Shown one piece after another: positions 8,331 through 17,208 of a stretch of 64,000 nucleotides of DNA. The notes beneath the pieces were generated by a model. That model was not told the DNA's origin and did not search any database. It saw only the letters and a list, made by a program, of their open reading frames with translations. A program made the translations under genes and the position numbers. How positions within the stretch are numbered: the first letter of the stretch is position 1; every line of letters begins with the position of its first letter. The stretch comes from Curvivirga sp965219885 (GTDB lineage Bacteria > Pseudomonadota > Alphaproteobacteria > UBA8366 > Aestuariispiraceae): the NCBI RefSeq assembly GCF_965219885.1, contig NZ_CBDCOT010000008.1, positions 1-64,000 of the forward strand, read 5' to 3'.

Positions 8331-9119
8331 AACTCTAGGAGTTTTTCCAAAGGGTATTGATGTCAAAAATAGTATGACACAACTTAAAACGATTGCAGGA
8401 CCACTTGGTACATCCCATTGGTAGGATGCTGATAATCCGGCGATAACAGCGATACATCCTAGCATGCTTGCAAAGAAAGCCATCTGTTCTGGTGACTTGG
8501 ATAATCGTCGTGATGCTGCGGCTGGAATGATTAATAACGCTGTAATCAAAAGCATGCCAATCACTTGAACTGACAGCGCAATCACGGCTGCAATAAGCAA
8601 CATATATGTAATTCTAACTCTATTAACAGCTAACCCTTCAGCACGTGCCAACGTTTCACTTATCGTGATTGCTATCAAATTACGCCAGATCAAAACAAGA
8701 ATCGCAAATAGGGCTATAGCAGCCAAGGATGTGGTAACAATATCAACAGAATCCACTGCCAGAATGTCACCAAATAGATATCCCATAAGATCTAGGCGGA
8801 TATCTTCAATCAAGCTTACCAGTACGATACCTGCAGCCAGGCTACCATGAGCGAGAATCCCTAATAACGTATCATTAGCAATAAGGCGCTGATTCTGAGC
8901 AAAGAAGAGTAATATTGCGAAGCCAAAACACGTGAATAGCACGCCAATAATCGGATCAGCACCTAAAACCAACCCAAATGATGCTCCCATTAAAGCAGTA
9001 TGTGCCATCGTATCACCGAAATAAGCCATCCGTCTCCATACAACGAAACAACCAATTGGACCTGCTATCAACGCGATAATGAGGCCAATAATGATGGCAC
9101 GTATTAAAAAATCATCCAT
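8325..9119 (-). CDS. znuB: Zinc ABC transporter permease ZnuB
   Basis: This 264-residue membrane protein of the ABC-3 family has about eight hydrophobic segments. Family motifs include GDTMAHTALMGASFG near residues 35-49 and LLIIPAAASRRLSKS near 205. It forms the inner membrane channel for Zn2+ import with the ATPase encoded immediately upstream (14 bp gap). The periplasmic binding protein ZnuA is not encoded here. The order zur-znuC-znuB on one strand implies a zinc-repressed operon. Confidence 0.93.
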   Translation of the reverse strand: MDDFLIRAIIIGLIIALIAGPIGCFVVWRRMAYFGDTMAHTALMGASFGLVLGADPIIGVLFTCFGFAILLFFAQNQRLIANDTLLGILAHGSLAAGIVLVSLIEDIRLDLMGYLFGDILAVDSVDIVTTSLAAIALFAILVLIWRNLIAITISETLARAEGLAVNRVRITYMLLIAAVIALSVQVIGMLLITALLIIPAAASRRLSKSPEQMAFFASMLGCIAVIAGLSASYQWDVPSGPAIVLSCVILFLTSIPFGKTPRVK

Positions 9120-9133
9120 TTTTGATACTCATT

Positions 9134-9934
9134 TTAATGGGAATGATTACAGTTTGGGCCATGTTCATGGCCCTTGCTTTCACCAGGGGCGACAATTGTG
9201 CCGTCCAGATCATGTTCATGGTCATGATGGTGATTATAGATTGCTAGATTATTTGGCATATTTGCACCAAATAGGGCTTTATATGCCGGATCAGAGCTCA
9301 CTGCCTCCGGCTTACCTGCGCAACAAATATGACCGTTGAGACAGACCACATGATCTGTTGCTGACATAACAATATGAATGTCATGCGAAATTAACAAGAT
9401 ACCGCACTTCTCTTCATCTCGCACTTTTTCAATCAATGCATAAAAGTCAGCTTGCCCCGCATAATCAACACCTTGAGCTGGTTCATCTAGAACGAGTAAA
9501 TCTGCTTTTTGAGAGATTGCACGGGCCAGTAAAACACGTTGCATTTCCCCCCCTGATAGATCGGAAACCATTTCATCAAGTAAGTGATCTGCTTTGGTTT
9601 TTTGTAAAGCTTCGACAGCATCTTTTTGAGAAACTTTTTTTGTTAACTGCATCAAGCGCTTAACTGTTAATGGCATAATTGGATCAACAGCGAGCTTTTG
9701 TGGAACATAGGCAACTGATAAATCTTTTTTGGTTCGCACTGTACCTGAATCTGCTTTTTGTAAGCCGATTGCAATTTCTAATAGAGTAGATTTACCAGCA
9801 CCATTTGGACCAATAAGAGTTACAATTTCATTTCTACGAAGTGTAATATCGGCATTCCTAAGAATTTCTTTACCAGATTTTGCAAGACATATGCCTTTAG
9901 CTTCAATTAACACTTCTGGAAGAGGGGCAGTCAT
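9134..9934 (-). CDS. znuC: Zinc ABC transporter ATP-binding protein ZnuC
   Basis: 266 residues with Walker A GPNGAGKST, signature DLSGGEMQRV, Walker B LLVLDEP and the switch histidine in LLISHD. After the ATPase domain comes a C-terminal tail very rich in His (NHHHDHEHD and HEHGPNCNHSH), a feature of ZnuC that fits zinc binding. The start codon overlaps the end of zur by 4 bp, indicating translational coupling. Confidence 0.95.
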   Translation of the reverse strand: MTAPLPEVLIEAKGICLAKSGKEILRNADITLRRNEIVTLIGPNGAGKSTLLEIAIGLQKADSGTVRTKKDLSVAYVPQKLAVDPIMPLTVKRLMQLTKKVSQKDAVEALQKTKADHLLDEMVSDLSGGEMQRVLLARAISQKADLLVLDEPAQGVDYAGQADFYALIEKVRDEEKCGILLISHDIHIVMSATDHVVCLNGHICCAGKPEAVSSDPAYKALFGANMPNNLAIYNHHHDHEHDLDGTIVAPGESKGHEHGPNCNHSH

Positions 9935-10350
9935 AAAGCCACATTTCCTTTATCATTGGCGAGACATTCCTCACAAGTAGCCGTGATTTCAAGAATCGCT
10001 TTTGAAATTTTAAAGCCTGCATCTTCAGCTTTCTTTTGTACGAGAGATGCGAGTTCTTTATCGCAGCTCTCAGTCGCCTTATTGCAAGCTTCGCAAATAA
10101 TAATTTGGCAAATATGATGATGTTCTGGATGATTACAAAGTATATAAGCGTTTAGGTTTTCAACTTTGTGAACTAAGCCATGTTCGGTGAGGTAATCTAG
10201 TGCTCTATATACCGTCATTGGTACAGCATTGCTTTTAACTTTTTTAAGTTCATCCAAAATATCATACGCGCCTTTTGGGCTATCGCTACTTTTTAGGATA
10301 TCAAGAACAGACTTACGATCCGTGGTCAGTTTTATTGGTTTTGCAGACAT
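9931..10350 (-). CDS. zur: Fur-family transcriptional repressor, Zur type
   Basis: About 139 residues of Fur fold. The N-terminal winged helix contains MTVYRALDYLTEHGLVHK, followed by the metal-binding part with HPEHHHICQIIIC. Two CxxC pairs (CEAC, CEEC) form the structural zinc site. Its place at the head of znuCB identifies it as Zur. I choose the ATG giving MSAKPIK because GGA precedes it at about 9 bases; an ATG three codons earlier is poorly spaced. Confidence 0.9.
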   Translation of the reverse strand: MSAKPIKLTTDRKSVLDILKSSDSPKGAYDILDELKKVKSNAVPMTVYRALDYLTEHGLVHKVENLNAYILCNHPEHHHICQIIICEACNKATESCDKELASLVQKKAEDAGFKISKAILEITATCEECLANDKGNVAL

Positions 10351-10364
10351 ATATATCATCCATT

Positions 10365-10391
10365 ATGTTATGAAAATTGTTATAACATCAC
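10365..10391. promoter_or_regulatory. Candidate Zur operator
   Basis: A perfect 10-bp palindrome TGTTATAACA (10378-10387) sits 28 bp before the zur start, with a related half (ATGTTATG) next to it. Alphaproteobacterial Zur/Fur boxes are AT-rich palindromes of this kind, so autoregulation of zur-znuCB is likely. Confidence 0.65.
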
Positions 10392-10461
10392 ATTTTTGGA
10401 TTGAGCAAGGCTTGCTGTGTCATTTCTATGTAAACTGGGGGAAATTAACCCTTTTAAAAGT

Positions 10462-11493
10462 TTATTTTCGATCTGTACTTGGCGGATGCCCGTAATGTTC
10501 GCGGTAACATCGCGAGAAATGGGCCGAAGAGGTAAACCCGCAACTTACCGCGACATCCAGCACGGATAGGTCAGTTTGTTGGAGCAGTTTTCTTGATTTT
10601 TCCAATCGCATGCGACGATAATATGCACCAGGTGTATTTTTAAGCGCCTTTTGAAAGGCACGTTCCAGTTCCCTTAGGGAAATTCCTAAAAGATCCGCGA
10701 TATCACTCGTACGTAATGGATCTTCAATATGAGTTTCCATCTGTTCAACGGCTTGAATTACATATCGGTTACTGGTTGCCAAACGATGCCCCGTATCCAT
10801 ACGTTGGGGTTCATGTCCTTCGCGCATACGATTATAACTGATCTGTTCTGCAACGGCGACGGCAAGGTCCCGCCCATGTTGCATACTGATCAATTGTAAC
10901 ATCATATCGGTACCAGCGGTACCGCCAGTTGCAGTAAAACGTTGACGATCAACGACATATAGATCACGTGATACATGAACCTTTGGAAAATGTTCAGGGA
11001 ACGAATCGATATGTACCCAATGGATAGTCGCTTTATACCCATCCAACAAACCTGCCGCAGCTAGAATATGGCTTCCGGTATCAATGGCACCAAGAAGGGC
11101 ACCACGGCTACCTTGGCGACGTAACCAACCAAGACCTTTATCTGTTGCTGCAGTTTCTGGATGATGACTGGCACATGTAAGGGTCATTGGTAAAAAATCT
11201 ACATCATCTATTGAACAATCAACAGGCACATCCATTCCACTACTTGCTTTGACTGGTTGACCGTCTTCAGACAGTAAAGTCCAATCATAAAGGGTTTCCC
11301 CTTTAAGCCAGTTTGCGATTCTCAACGGTTCAGACGTTGAGGCAAATGCCATCAACGAAAATTCTGGCAAAAGAAAAAAGCCAAGTCTTTGTGGCTCATT
11401 ACCTAGATTTTCACCAAATTCCATTCGTTTACCTTTTAACATTTTGCGACAATAAAATCGTCGTTTTTCGTCAATGCGCAATTTATCATTCAA
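10462..11493 (-). CDS. cdhR: GlxA-family AraC-type regulator, CdhR-like
   Basis: 343 residues: an N-terminal DJ-1/PfpI-like (glutamine amidotransferase-like) domain at about 35-200, and a C-terminal AraC/XylS double helix-turn-helix at about 245-343 (LGISLRELERAFQKAL and VAVSCGFTSSAHFSRCYREHYG). This architecture is that of CdhR/GbdR, which activate carnitine and glycine betaine catabolic genes in pseudomonads. The gene diverges from the carnitine dehydrogenase gene, strongly supporting a CdhR role. A start at an internal Met (MEFGENLG, about residue 24) is also possible. Confidence 0.82.
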   Translation of the reverse strand: MNDKLRIDEKRRFYCRKMLKGKRMEFGENLGNEPQRLGFFLLPEFSLMAFASTSEPLRIANWLKGETLYDWTLLSEDGQPVKASSGMDVPVDCSIDDVDFLPMTLTCASHHPETAATDKGLGWLRRQGSRGALLGAIDTGSHILAAAGLLDGYKATIHWVHIDSFPEHFPKVHVSRDLYVVDRQRFTATGGTAGTDMMLQLISMQHGRDLAVAVAEQISYNRMREGHEPQRMDTGHRLATSNRYVIQAVEQMETHIEDPLRTSDIADLLGISLRELERAFQKALKNTPGAYYRRMRLEKSRKLLQQTDLSVLDVAVSCGFTSSAHFSRCYREHYGHPPSTDRK

Positions 11494-11600
11494 AAGTCGA
11501 TTTCGGTCAAAGGAAAAATGAACTTGTTACATATTTTTTTCAGAGTTGACCGAGGAATGACTAGAAAAGTCTAGGAATAATAAGGGCTGGAGAAAAATAT
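11494..11600. promoter_or_regulatory. Divergent control region of cdhR and the betaine catabolic operon
   Basis: This 107-bp region lies between two divergent genes. TTGACC (11546-11551) is a candidate -35 element for the forward operon, but no convincing -10 element follows, as expected for an activator-dependent promoter. Binding of the adjacent AraC-type protein here is inference. Confidence 0.4.
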
Positions 11601-13091
11601 ATGTCAGAAATTAAGACATTCGGTATCATTGGTGTAGGCGTAATCGGGGCTGGTTGGGCCGCGCGTGCTTTGGCACATGGGTTAAAAGTTATTGCTTGGG
11701 ATCCTGCGCCGGACGCAGAAAAACGACTCCGTGCCGGCGTTGAGAACGCGTGGCCTGCGTTGCAAAAAGTTGGGTTATTCGAAGGTGCTAGTCTAGATAA
11801 CCTTTCCTTTGCATCGTCACTTGAAGAAATGGCATCAATGGCCGACTTTATTCAGGAATCAGCGCCAGAACGCTTGGAGTTAAAAACTAAAATTCATGCA
11901 GATCTTGATGCGGCTGCACGTCCTGATGTGATTATCGCATCTTCTACTTCTGGTCTTTTACCTACTGATTTTCAAAAAGAAGCGAAACATCCAGAACGTA
12001 TTCTGGTAGGTCATCCGTTTAATCCAGTTTACCTATTGCCACTTTGTGAAGTTTTAGGGGGAGAGAAAACCTCTGATGACAATATCAAAAGAGCGATGGA
12101 GTTCTACGAAACTATCAGCATGTATAGCTTGAAGGTTCGTAATGAAATTGAAGGTTTTTTGTCAGACCGTCTTCAAGAAGCTCTATGGCGTGAAAACTTA
12201 CACATGATTAATGATGGCATCGCGACGCCTAAAGAAATGGATGATGCAATCATTTATGGGCCGGGGCTTCGTTGGGCATTTATGGGGGTGAATAAAACTT
12301 TTACCTTGGCTGGCGGTGATGCGGGTATGCGTCATTTTATGGAGCAATTCGGCCCGGCATTAGAACTCCCGTGGACGAAATTAAAAGGGCCTGAATTTAC
12401 CGATAAATTAGTGGACGCCATGGTGGATGGTACTGCTGAATTTACAGAAAACACAACCATCAAAGAGCTTGAGCAAATGCGCGATGATTGCCTGATAGCG
12501 ATCATGAATGCATTACGTAACTTCAAAGAAGGCGCAGGTGAGTTGGTTCACAAAAATGAAGCACGCCGTATTAAAGCTGTTCAAGAGTTCCAAAAATGGG
12601 AAAAAGGTAGTGAAATTGGCGCACCTTTGGCTCTTTATCAAAATCAATGTCTCCCGGAATGGGTTGATTACAACAGTCATATGACAGAAGCAGCGTACTT
12701 AACCGCTATGGGATGGGCGACAGACGCATTGTTCCGCTTCATCGGAGATGATGAAGCATATCGTGATAGCGGATTAAGTTTTTATACCGTTGAAACACAT
12801 ATCAATTATTACCAAGAATGCAGCACTGGCGATCCGTTGCGCTATGAAACCCAGCTTTTAGGGCTTGATGAAAAACGCATGCATATCTTCCACACGATGT
12901 ATCACGCGACAACAGGCGAGAAATTAGCGACAGCAGAACAGATGTTGTTGCATGTGGATATGAAAGCTTCTGCGGCTTGTCCAATTCGTGAAGATGTCTA
13001 TGAGGCTCTTCAGGCGATTTGGGAAGTGCATAAAGACATGGACGCACCACGCGAAAAAGGGCGTGTCATGCAAATTAAAAAGAAATCCTGA
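11601..13091 (+). CDS. cdhA: L-carnitine dehydrogenase / betainyl-CoA thioesterase fusion
   Basis: A 496-residue two-domain protein. Residues about 1-320 form an NAD-dependent 3-hydroxyacyl-CoA dehydrogenase-like unit (Rossmann glycines 11, 13 and 16 in IGVGVIGAG; SSTSGLLPTDF; VGHPFNPVYLLPL). This is the L-carnitine dehydrogenase family, which makes 3-dehydrocarnitine. Residues about 345-480 form a hot-dog thioesterase with WVDYNSHMTEAAY. In relatives, the separate thioesterase hydrolyses betainyl-CoA to glycine betaine. Both steps flank the BKACE reaction, whose gene is absent here. It is first in the operon, and a good Shine-Dalgarno (GGCTGGAGAA) precedes the ATG. Confidence 0.9.
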   Translation: MSEIKTFGIIGVGVIGAGWAARALAHGLKVIAWDPAPDAEKRLRAGVENAWPALQKVGLFEGASLDNLSFASSLEEMASMADFIQESAPERLELKTKIHADLDAAARPDVIIASSTSGLLPTDFQKEAKHPERILVGHPFNPVYLLPLCEVLGGEKTSDDNIKRAMEFYETISMYSLKVRNEIEGFLSDRLQEALWRENLHMINDGIATPKEMDDAIIYGPGLRWAFMGVNKTFTLAGGDAGMRHFMEQFGPALELPWTKLKGPEFTDKLVDAMVDGTAEFTENTTIKELEQMRDDCLIAIMNALRNFKEGAGELVHKNEARRIKAVQEFQKWEKGSEIGAPLALYQNQCLPEWVDYNSHMTEAAYLTAMGWATDALFRFIGDDEAYRDSGLSFYTVETHINYYQECSTGDPLRYETQLLGLDEKRMHIFHTMYHATTGEKLATAEQMLLHVDMKASAACPIREDVYEALQAIWEVHKDMDAPREKGRVMQIKKKS

Positions 13092-13140
13092 TTGCAAAAT
13101 TGCATTCAGATAAAAATATCAAGAATTAGGAGTAAGAAAC

Positions 13141-14301
13141 ATGGATTTCGCCCTTACAGAAGAACATAAAATGATCCGTGAAAGCGCACGTGCTTTTGTT
13201 GAAGCTGAGCTAATGCCGTATGAGGATGAAGTTGAGAAAACAGGAGAAGTTCGTCCAGAACTGCTAGAGCAAATCAAACAGAAATCAATTGAGCATGGAT
13301 TTTATGCTGCAAATATGCCAGCTGAACTTGGCGGTGGTGGATTGGATGCTTTATCCGTAACCATCCTTGAACAGGAATTAAGCCGTACAAGCATGGCTCT
13401 TCAATATGCGGTTGCACGTCCGTCAGGTATTTTGATGGCATGTAATGAAGAGCAGCGTGAGCGTTACCTTTTACCAGCGATACGTGGTGAAAAGGTTGAT
13501 TGCCTAGCGATGACAGAACCTGATGCAGGGTCTGACGTTCGCTCTATGAAAGCAACAGCTGTTCAAGATGGTGATCATTGGGTGATTAATGGTACTAAAC
13601 ACTTTATTTCGCATGCAGATGTGTCTGACTTTGTGATTCTGTTTGTTGCAACAGGTGAGGAAGATACGCCACGTGGTAAAAAGAAACTGATCACAGCTTT
13701 CTTGGTGGATATGGGCACACCAGGTTTTGAGGTCGCACCAGGATATGAATCTGTATCTCATCGCGGTTATCATAACTGTATTCTGAATTTCGATAATTGT
13801 CGTGTTCATGAATCTCAAATTTTGGGTGAAGTGCATAAAGGTTTTGCCGTCGCCAATGAATGGTTGGCGGGCACACGCTTGCAAGTTGCCGCGATGTGCT
13901 TGGGCCGTTGTGAACGTGCAATTGAAGTTGCATCCGAATGGGCAGCAACGCGTAAACAATTTGGTCAACCAATTGGTAAGAACCAAGGGGTTAGTTTCAA
14001 ATTAGCCGACATGTTGACGGAATTCAAATGCGCCGAATTGATGACATATTACGCCTCTTGGAAATTGGATCAGGGCACAATGACTGATAGTGATGCTGCG
14101 ATGGCCAAACTAAAGGCGACTGAAGCGCTAGCAATGATTTCTGATGAAGCGATCCAAATTTTGGGCGGTATGGGTTTGATGAACGAATTGCCGCTGGAGC
14201 GTATCTGGCGTGATCATCGTGTTGAGCGTATCTGGGATGGGACCAGTGAAATTCAACGTCATATTATTTCTCGCGCTATGTTGCGTCCACTTGAACAATA
14301 A
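13141..14301 (+). CDS. Acyl-CoA dehydrogenase, probable gamma-butyrobetainyl-CoA dehydrogenase
   Basis: 386 residues with the full acyl-CoA dehydrogenase fold. CLAMTEPDAGSDVRSM and the ACAD flavin segments are present, as is GGMGLMNELPLERIWRDHRVERIWDGTSEIQ near the C-terminus. The position of the catalytic Glu in MCAD-type enzymes (YEGT) is Asp366 here (WDGT). By context (carnitine dehydrogenase before it; CoA ligase and CaiD-like hydratase after it) the likely reaction is FAD-linked desaturation of gamma-butyrobetainyl-CoA to crotonobetainyl-CoA. The family is broad, so the substrate is inferred. Confidence 0.85.
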   Translation: MDFALTEEHKMIRESARAFVEAELMPYEDEVEKTGEVRPELLEQIKQKSIEHGFYAANMPAELGGGGLDALSVTILEQELSRTSMALQYAVARPSGILMACNEEQRERYLLPAIRGEKVDCLAMTEPDAGSDVRSMKATAVQDGDHWVINGTKHFISHADVSDFVILFVATGEEDTPRGKKKLITAFLVDMGTPGFEVAPGYESVSHRGYHNCILNFDNCRVHESQILGEVHKGFAVANEWLAGTRLQVAAMCLGRCERAIEVASEWAATRKQFGQPIGKNQGVSFKLADMLTEFKCAELMTYYASWKLDQGTMTDSDAAMAKLKATEALAMISDEAIQILGGMGLMNELPLERIWRDHRVERIWDGTSEIQRHIISRAMLRPLEQ

Positions 14302-14324
14302 TAATTAGAAAACGGAATAAAACT

Positions 14325-16385
14325 TTGATTAACAAAGAACGTTTTACCCGCATGATCCAGCCGAAGACTATTGTAGTCTTCGGCAGTCGTGGTGCGGGTT
14401 ATGCCATTCGTGAATGCCAACGAATTGGCTTTGAGGGAGAAATCTGGGCAGTTCATCCAAAACGCGATGAATTAGATGGATTAAAATGCTATCGCAGTAT
14501 TGCGGAATTACCGGGCATTCCAGATGCTGCATATGTGGCTGTAAATGCAGAAGCTGCCATTGAGATTGTTAGAGAATTAGATGAAATTGGCTGCGGTGGT
14601 GCAGCCCTTTATGCATCCGGATTTAGTGAAGTTGGCGGAGATGGTGTGGAACGCCAAGAACGCCTGGTTGCAGCAGCTGGTGATATGCCGATCATTGGGC
14701 CGAACTGTTATGGTATTATTAACGCGATGGACCGTGTTGCACTTTGGCCAGATCAACATGGATGCAAACCAGTTGATAAAGGGGTCGCGATTATTACGCA
14801 AAGCGGGAATATTGCGATTAATATGACCATGCAGCGCCGCGGTGTGCCGGTGGCTTATATGTTTACGTTAGGCAATCAGGCGGCAGTATCTATTGCGGAA
14901 GTGATGGATGCGGTTCTTGAAGATGATCGTGTAACTGCGATAGGTCTTCATATTGAAGCAATTAAAGATGTGAATGAATTTGATCGTGTTGCACGTGTTG
15001 CCCATGAGAAGAAAGTCCCGATTATCGCGATGAAGACGGGACGTTCTTCTGCGGCAGCAAAGATTGCGATGAGCCATACGAGTTCTCTCGCAGGCGCGGA
15101 TAGTTTGTTTAATGCTTTATTTGATCGTCTTGGCATTGCACGCGTTAATACAGTGAATGATTTGTTAGAGACATTAAAACTCATATCTATCTTAGGACCT
15201 TTAAAAGGTAATAAGGTTGCTTCTATGAGTTGTTCCGGTGGCGAAGCCGGCGTGATGGCGGATTTAATCGAAGATACTAACTTGGTATTCCCAGATTTAA
15301 CCCAAGAAGATGCTGATCGCGTGGAAGAAACCTTAGGTGACTATGTGAGTATGTCTAATCCACTTGATTATCACACGTATATCTGGGGAGATGAAGAGGC
15401 AAAGACTGCAACTTTTTCTGCGATGATGTCAGGTGGTTTCGATGCGACGATGTTGTTGTTGGATTGGCCGAATTATGAAGGGGCTGATCATACAGATTGG
15501 GATGCAGGCAAGAATGCTCTTATTAATGCGTCTCGTGCTACTGGGGGTAAGGGGATTGTTCTAGCATCAATGGCGGAATGTATGCCGGAACATGCAATTG
15601 AAATTGCGCGTGACGGCGGGATTGCGCCGATGATTGGTTTGGATACTTGTTTAAAAGCATTGAATGCCTCCTATAAAGTTGGTTTAGCCTTGGAACGTGA
15701 CCTTCCTGAACCACTAGCGATGTCAAAACCGATATCTGGCGATGTTGAAATGTTGGACGAATGGAAGTCCAAGAAACTCTTGAACAGTTATGGGCTTCAA
15801 ACGCCTGAATCAGCACTGGTTTCAAATGCGACCGAAGCAGTAGCGGCTGCAGAAGCATTAGGATTTCCGGTTGTCGTGAAGGCTGTTGGCTCTCATTTAG
15901 CTCATAAAACTGAAATGGGTGCAGTGAAACTCAATATGAAAAACGGTGATGATGTGAATGATGCTGTCGAAGCAATGAGTGATCTATCTGATCGTTTTCT
16001 TGTCGAAAAGATGGTACCTGATTTCATTGCAGAATTGATTATTGGCGTCACAAGAGATGATCAATTTGGCCCGACATTGGTAATTGGGGCAGGGGGAATT
16101 CTTGTTGAGCTATTGAAAGATAGTGCAACATTATTATTGCCAACCTCAGAAGAAAAAATTCGTGAAGCAATTGATGGCTTGAAAACATCTATGTTGTTAA
16201 AGGGTTTTCGCGGGAAGCCTGAGGCAGACATCGATGCTGTTGTAAAAGCTGTTATTGCGGTTGCAAAATTCGTTGATGATCATCCTGATCAAGTTGAAGA
16301 GTTAGATGTGAATCCATTGATGGTATGTCCTAAGGGGCAAGGGGCTTTTGCTGCTGATGCTCTAATCCGGATGAGTAGCAAATAG
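14325..16385 (+). CDS. ADP-forming (NDP-forming) acyl-CoA synthetase
   Basis: 686 residues in the order of fused acetyl-CoA synthetase (ADP-forming)/Pat-like ligases: CoA-binding Rossmann domain (about 8-130), succinyl-CoA-ligase-like domains (about 140-440, with ITQSGNIA and GRSSAAAK) and C-terminal ATP-grasp (about 465-686, with VVKAVGSHLAHKTEMGAV and VIGAGGILVELLKD). No acetyltransferase domain is attached. The start appears to be TTG, preceded by ACGGA at about 8 bases; the first in-frame ATG (codon 11) has no ribosome site. By context it would activate a betaine acid to its CoA thioester, a job done elsewhere by AMP-forming CaiC or CoA-transferase CaiB. Confidence 0.85.
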   Translation: MINKERFTRMIQPKTIVVFGSRGAGYAIRECQRIGFEGEIWAVHPKRDELDGLKCYRSIAELPGIPDAAYVAVNAEAAIEIVRELDEIGCGGAALYASGFSEVGGDGVERQERLVAAAGDMPIIGPNCYGIINAMDRVALWPDQHGCKPVDKGVAIITQSGNIAINMTMQRRGVPVAYMFTLGNQAAVSIAEVMDAVLEDDRVTAIGLHIEAIKDVNEFDRVARVAHEKKVPIIAMKTGRSSAAAKIAMSHTSSLAGADSLFNALFDRLGIARVNTVNDLLETLKLISILGPLKGNKVASMSCSGGEAGVMADLIEDTNLVFPDLTQEDADRVEETLGDYVSMSNPLDYHTYIWGDEEAKTATFSAMMSGGFDATMLLLDWPNYEGADHTDWDAGKNALINASRATGGKGIVLASMAECMPEHAIEIARDGGIAPMIGLDTCLKALNASYKVGLALERDLPEPLAMSKPISGDVEMLDEWKSKKLLNSYGLQTPESALVSNATEAVAAAEALGFPVVVKAVGSHLAHKTEMGAVKLNMKNGDDVNDAVEAMSDLSDRFLVEKMVPDFIAELIIGVTRDDQFGPTLVIGAGGILVELLKDSATLLLPTSEEKIREAIDGLKTSMLLKGFRGKPEADIDAVVKAVIAVAKFVDDHPDQVEELDVNPLMVCPKGQGAFAADALIRMSSK

Positions 16386-16399
16386 AAAGGGAAAGTATA

Positions 16400-17182
16400 A
16401 TGTCTGATGCTGTAAAAGTAGTTAAGAACGGTCCAATCCTTGAAGTGACCTTAGATCGTCCTAAGGCAAATGCAATTGATCAAGCGACTAGTCAGGAAAT
16501 GAGTCGCGTTTTTACGGAGTTTCGGGACGATCCAGAAATGCGCGTTGCAATTCTAACTGGTGCAGGCGAACGTTTCTTTTCTGCTGGTTGGGATTTATCT
16601 GCTGCGGCTGAAGGAGAAGATTATGAATCTGATTATGGCGAAGGTGGCTTTGGTGGTTTTTGTGAATTACCTAATTTGAATAAGCCTGTTATTGTTGCAG
16701 TTAATGGTATGGCTGTTGGTGGTGGCTTTGAACTGGCTTTGGCTGCAGATATGGTTGTTGCTGCAGAACATGCGGAATTTTTCTTTGGTGAAGTTTTCGC
16801 AGGCGTTATCCCAGATGCAGGTACAATTCGTCTACCTGGTAACGTACCACACCAATTAGCCAATGAATGGTTGATGACAGGTAAACGTTTATCAGCAGAA
16901 CAGCTATCTTATTGGGGAATGATAAACTATGTAGTTCCATTGGAACAATTGATGGATAAAGCGCGTGAGCTGGCAAATGATATTTGTTCTGCAGCTCCTT
17001 TAGCCGTTGGGGCTATCAAAGAATTGATGCGTGATACGAAGGGGATGACGACTGAAGAAGGCTTCAAATTTATGCGCGAAGGTGGATCTCCTCAGTATAA
17101 GAAGATGTTGACCTCTGAGGACGCAGAAGAAGGCCCACGTGCATTTGCTGAAAAGCGCGACCCTGTATGGCAAGGTAAATAG
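16400..17182 (+). CDS. caiD: Crotonase family, CaiD-like carnitinyl-CoA dehydratase/hydratase
   Basis: This 260-residue crotonase has both catalytic glutamates: Glu111 (GGGFELALAAD) and Glu131 (FFFGEVFAG). These are the same positions as in E. coli CaiD. The oxyanion-hole segments RFFSAGWDL and GMAVGGGF are present. CaiD interconverts crotonobetainyl-CoA and L-carnitinyl-CoA. It starts 14 bp after the ligase stop with AAGGGAAAG as ribosome site, and ends the operon before a strong terminator. Confidence 0.85.
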   Translation: MSDAVKVVKNGPILEVTLDRPKANAIDQATSQEMSRVFTEFRDDPEMRVAILTGAGERFFSAGWDLSAAAEGEDYESDYGEGGFGGFCELPNLNKPVIVAVNGMAVGGGFELALAADMVVAAEHAEFFFGEVFAGVIPDAGTIRLPGNVPHQLANEWLMTGKRLSAEQLSYWGMINYVVPLEQLMDKARELANDICSAAPLAVGAIKELMRDTKGMTTEEGFKFMREGGSPQYKKMLTSEDAEEGPRAFAEKRDPVWQGK

Positions 17183-17208
17183 TTATTTATAAACTTGTTA
17201 CTCAAAGC

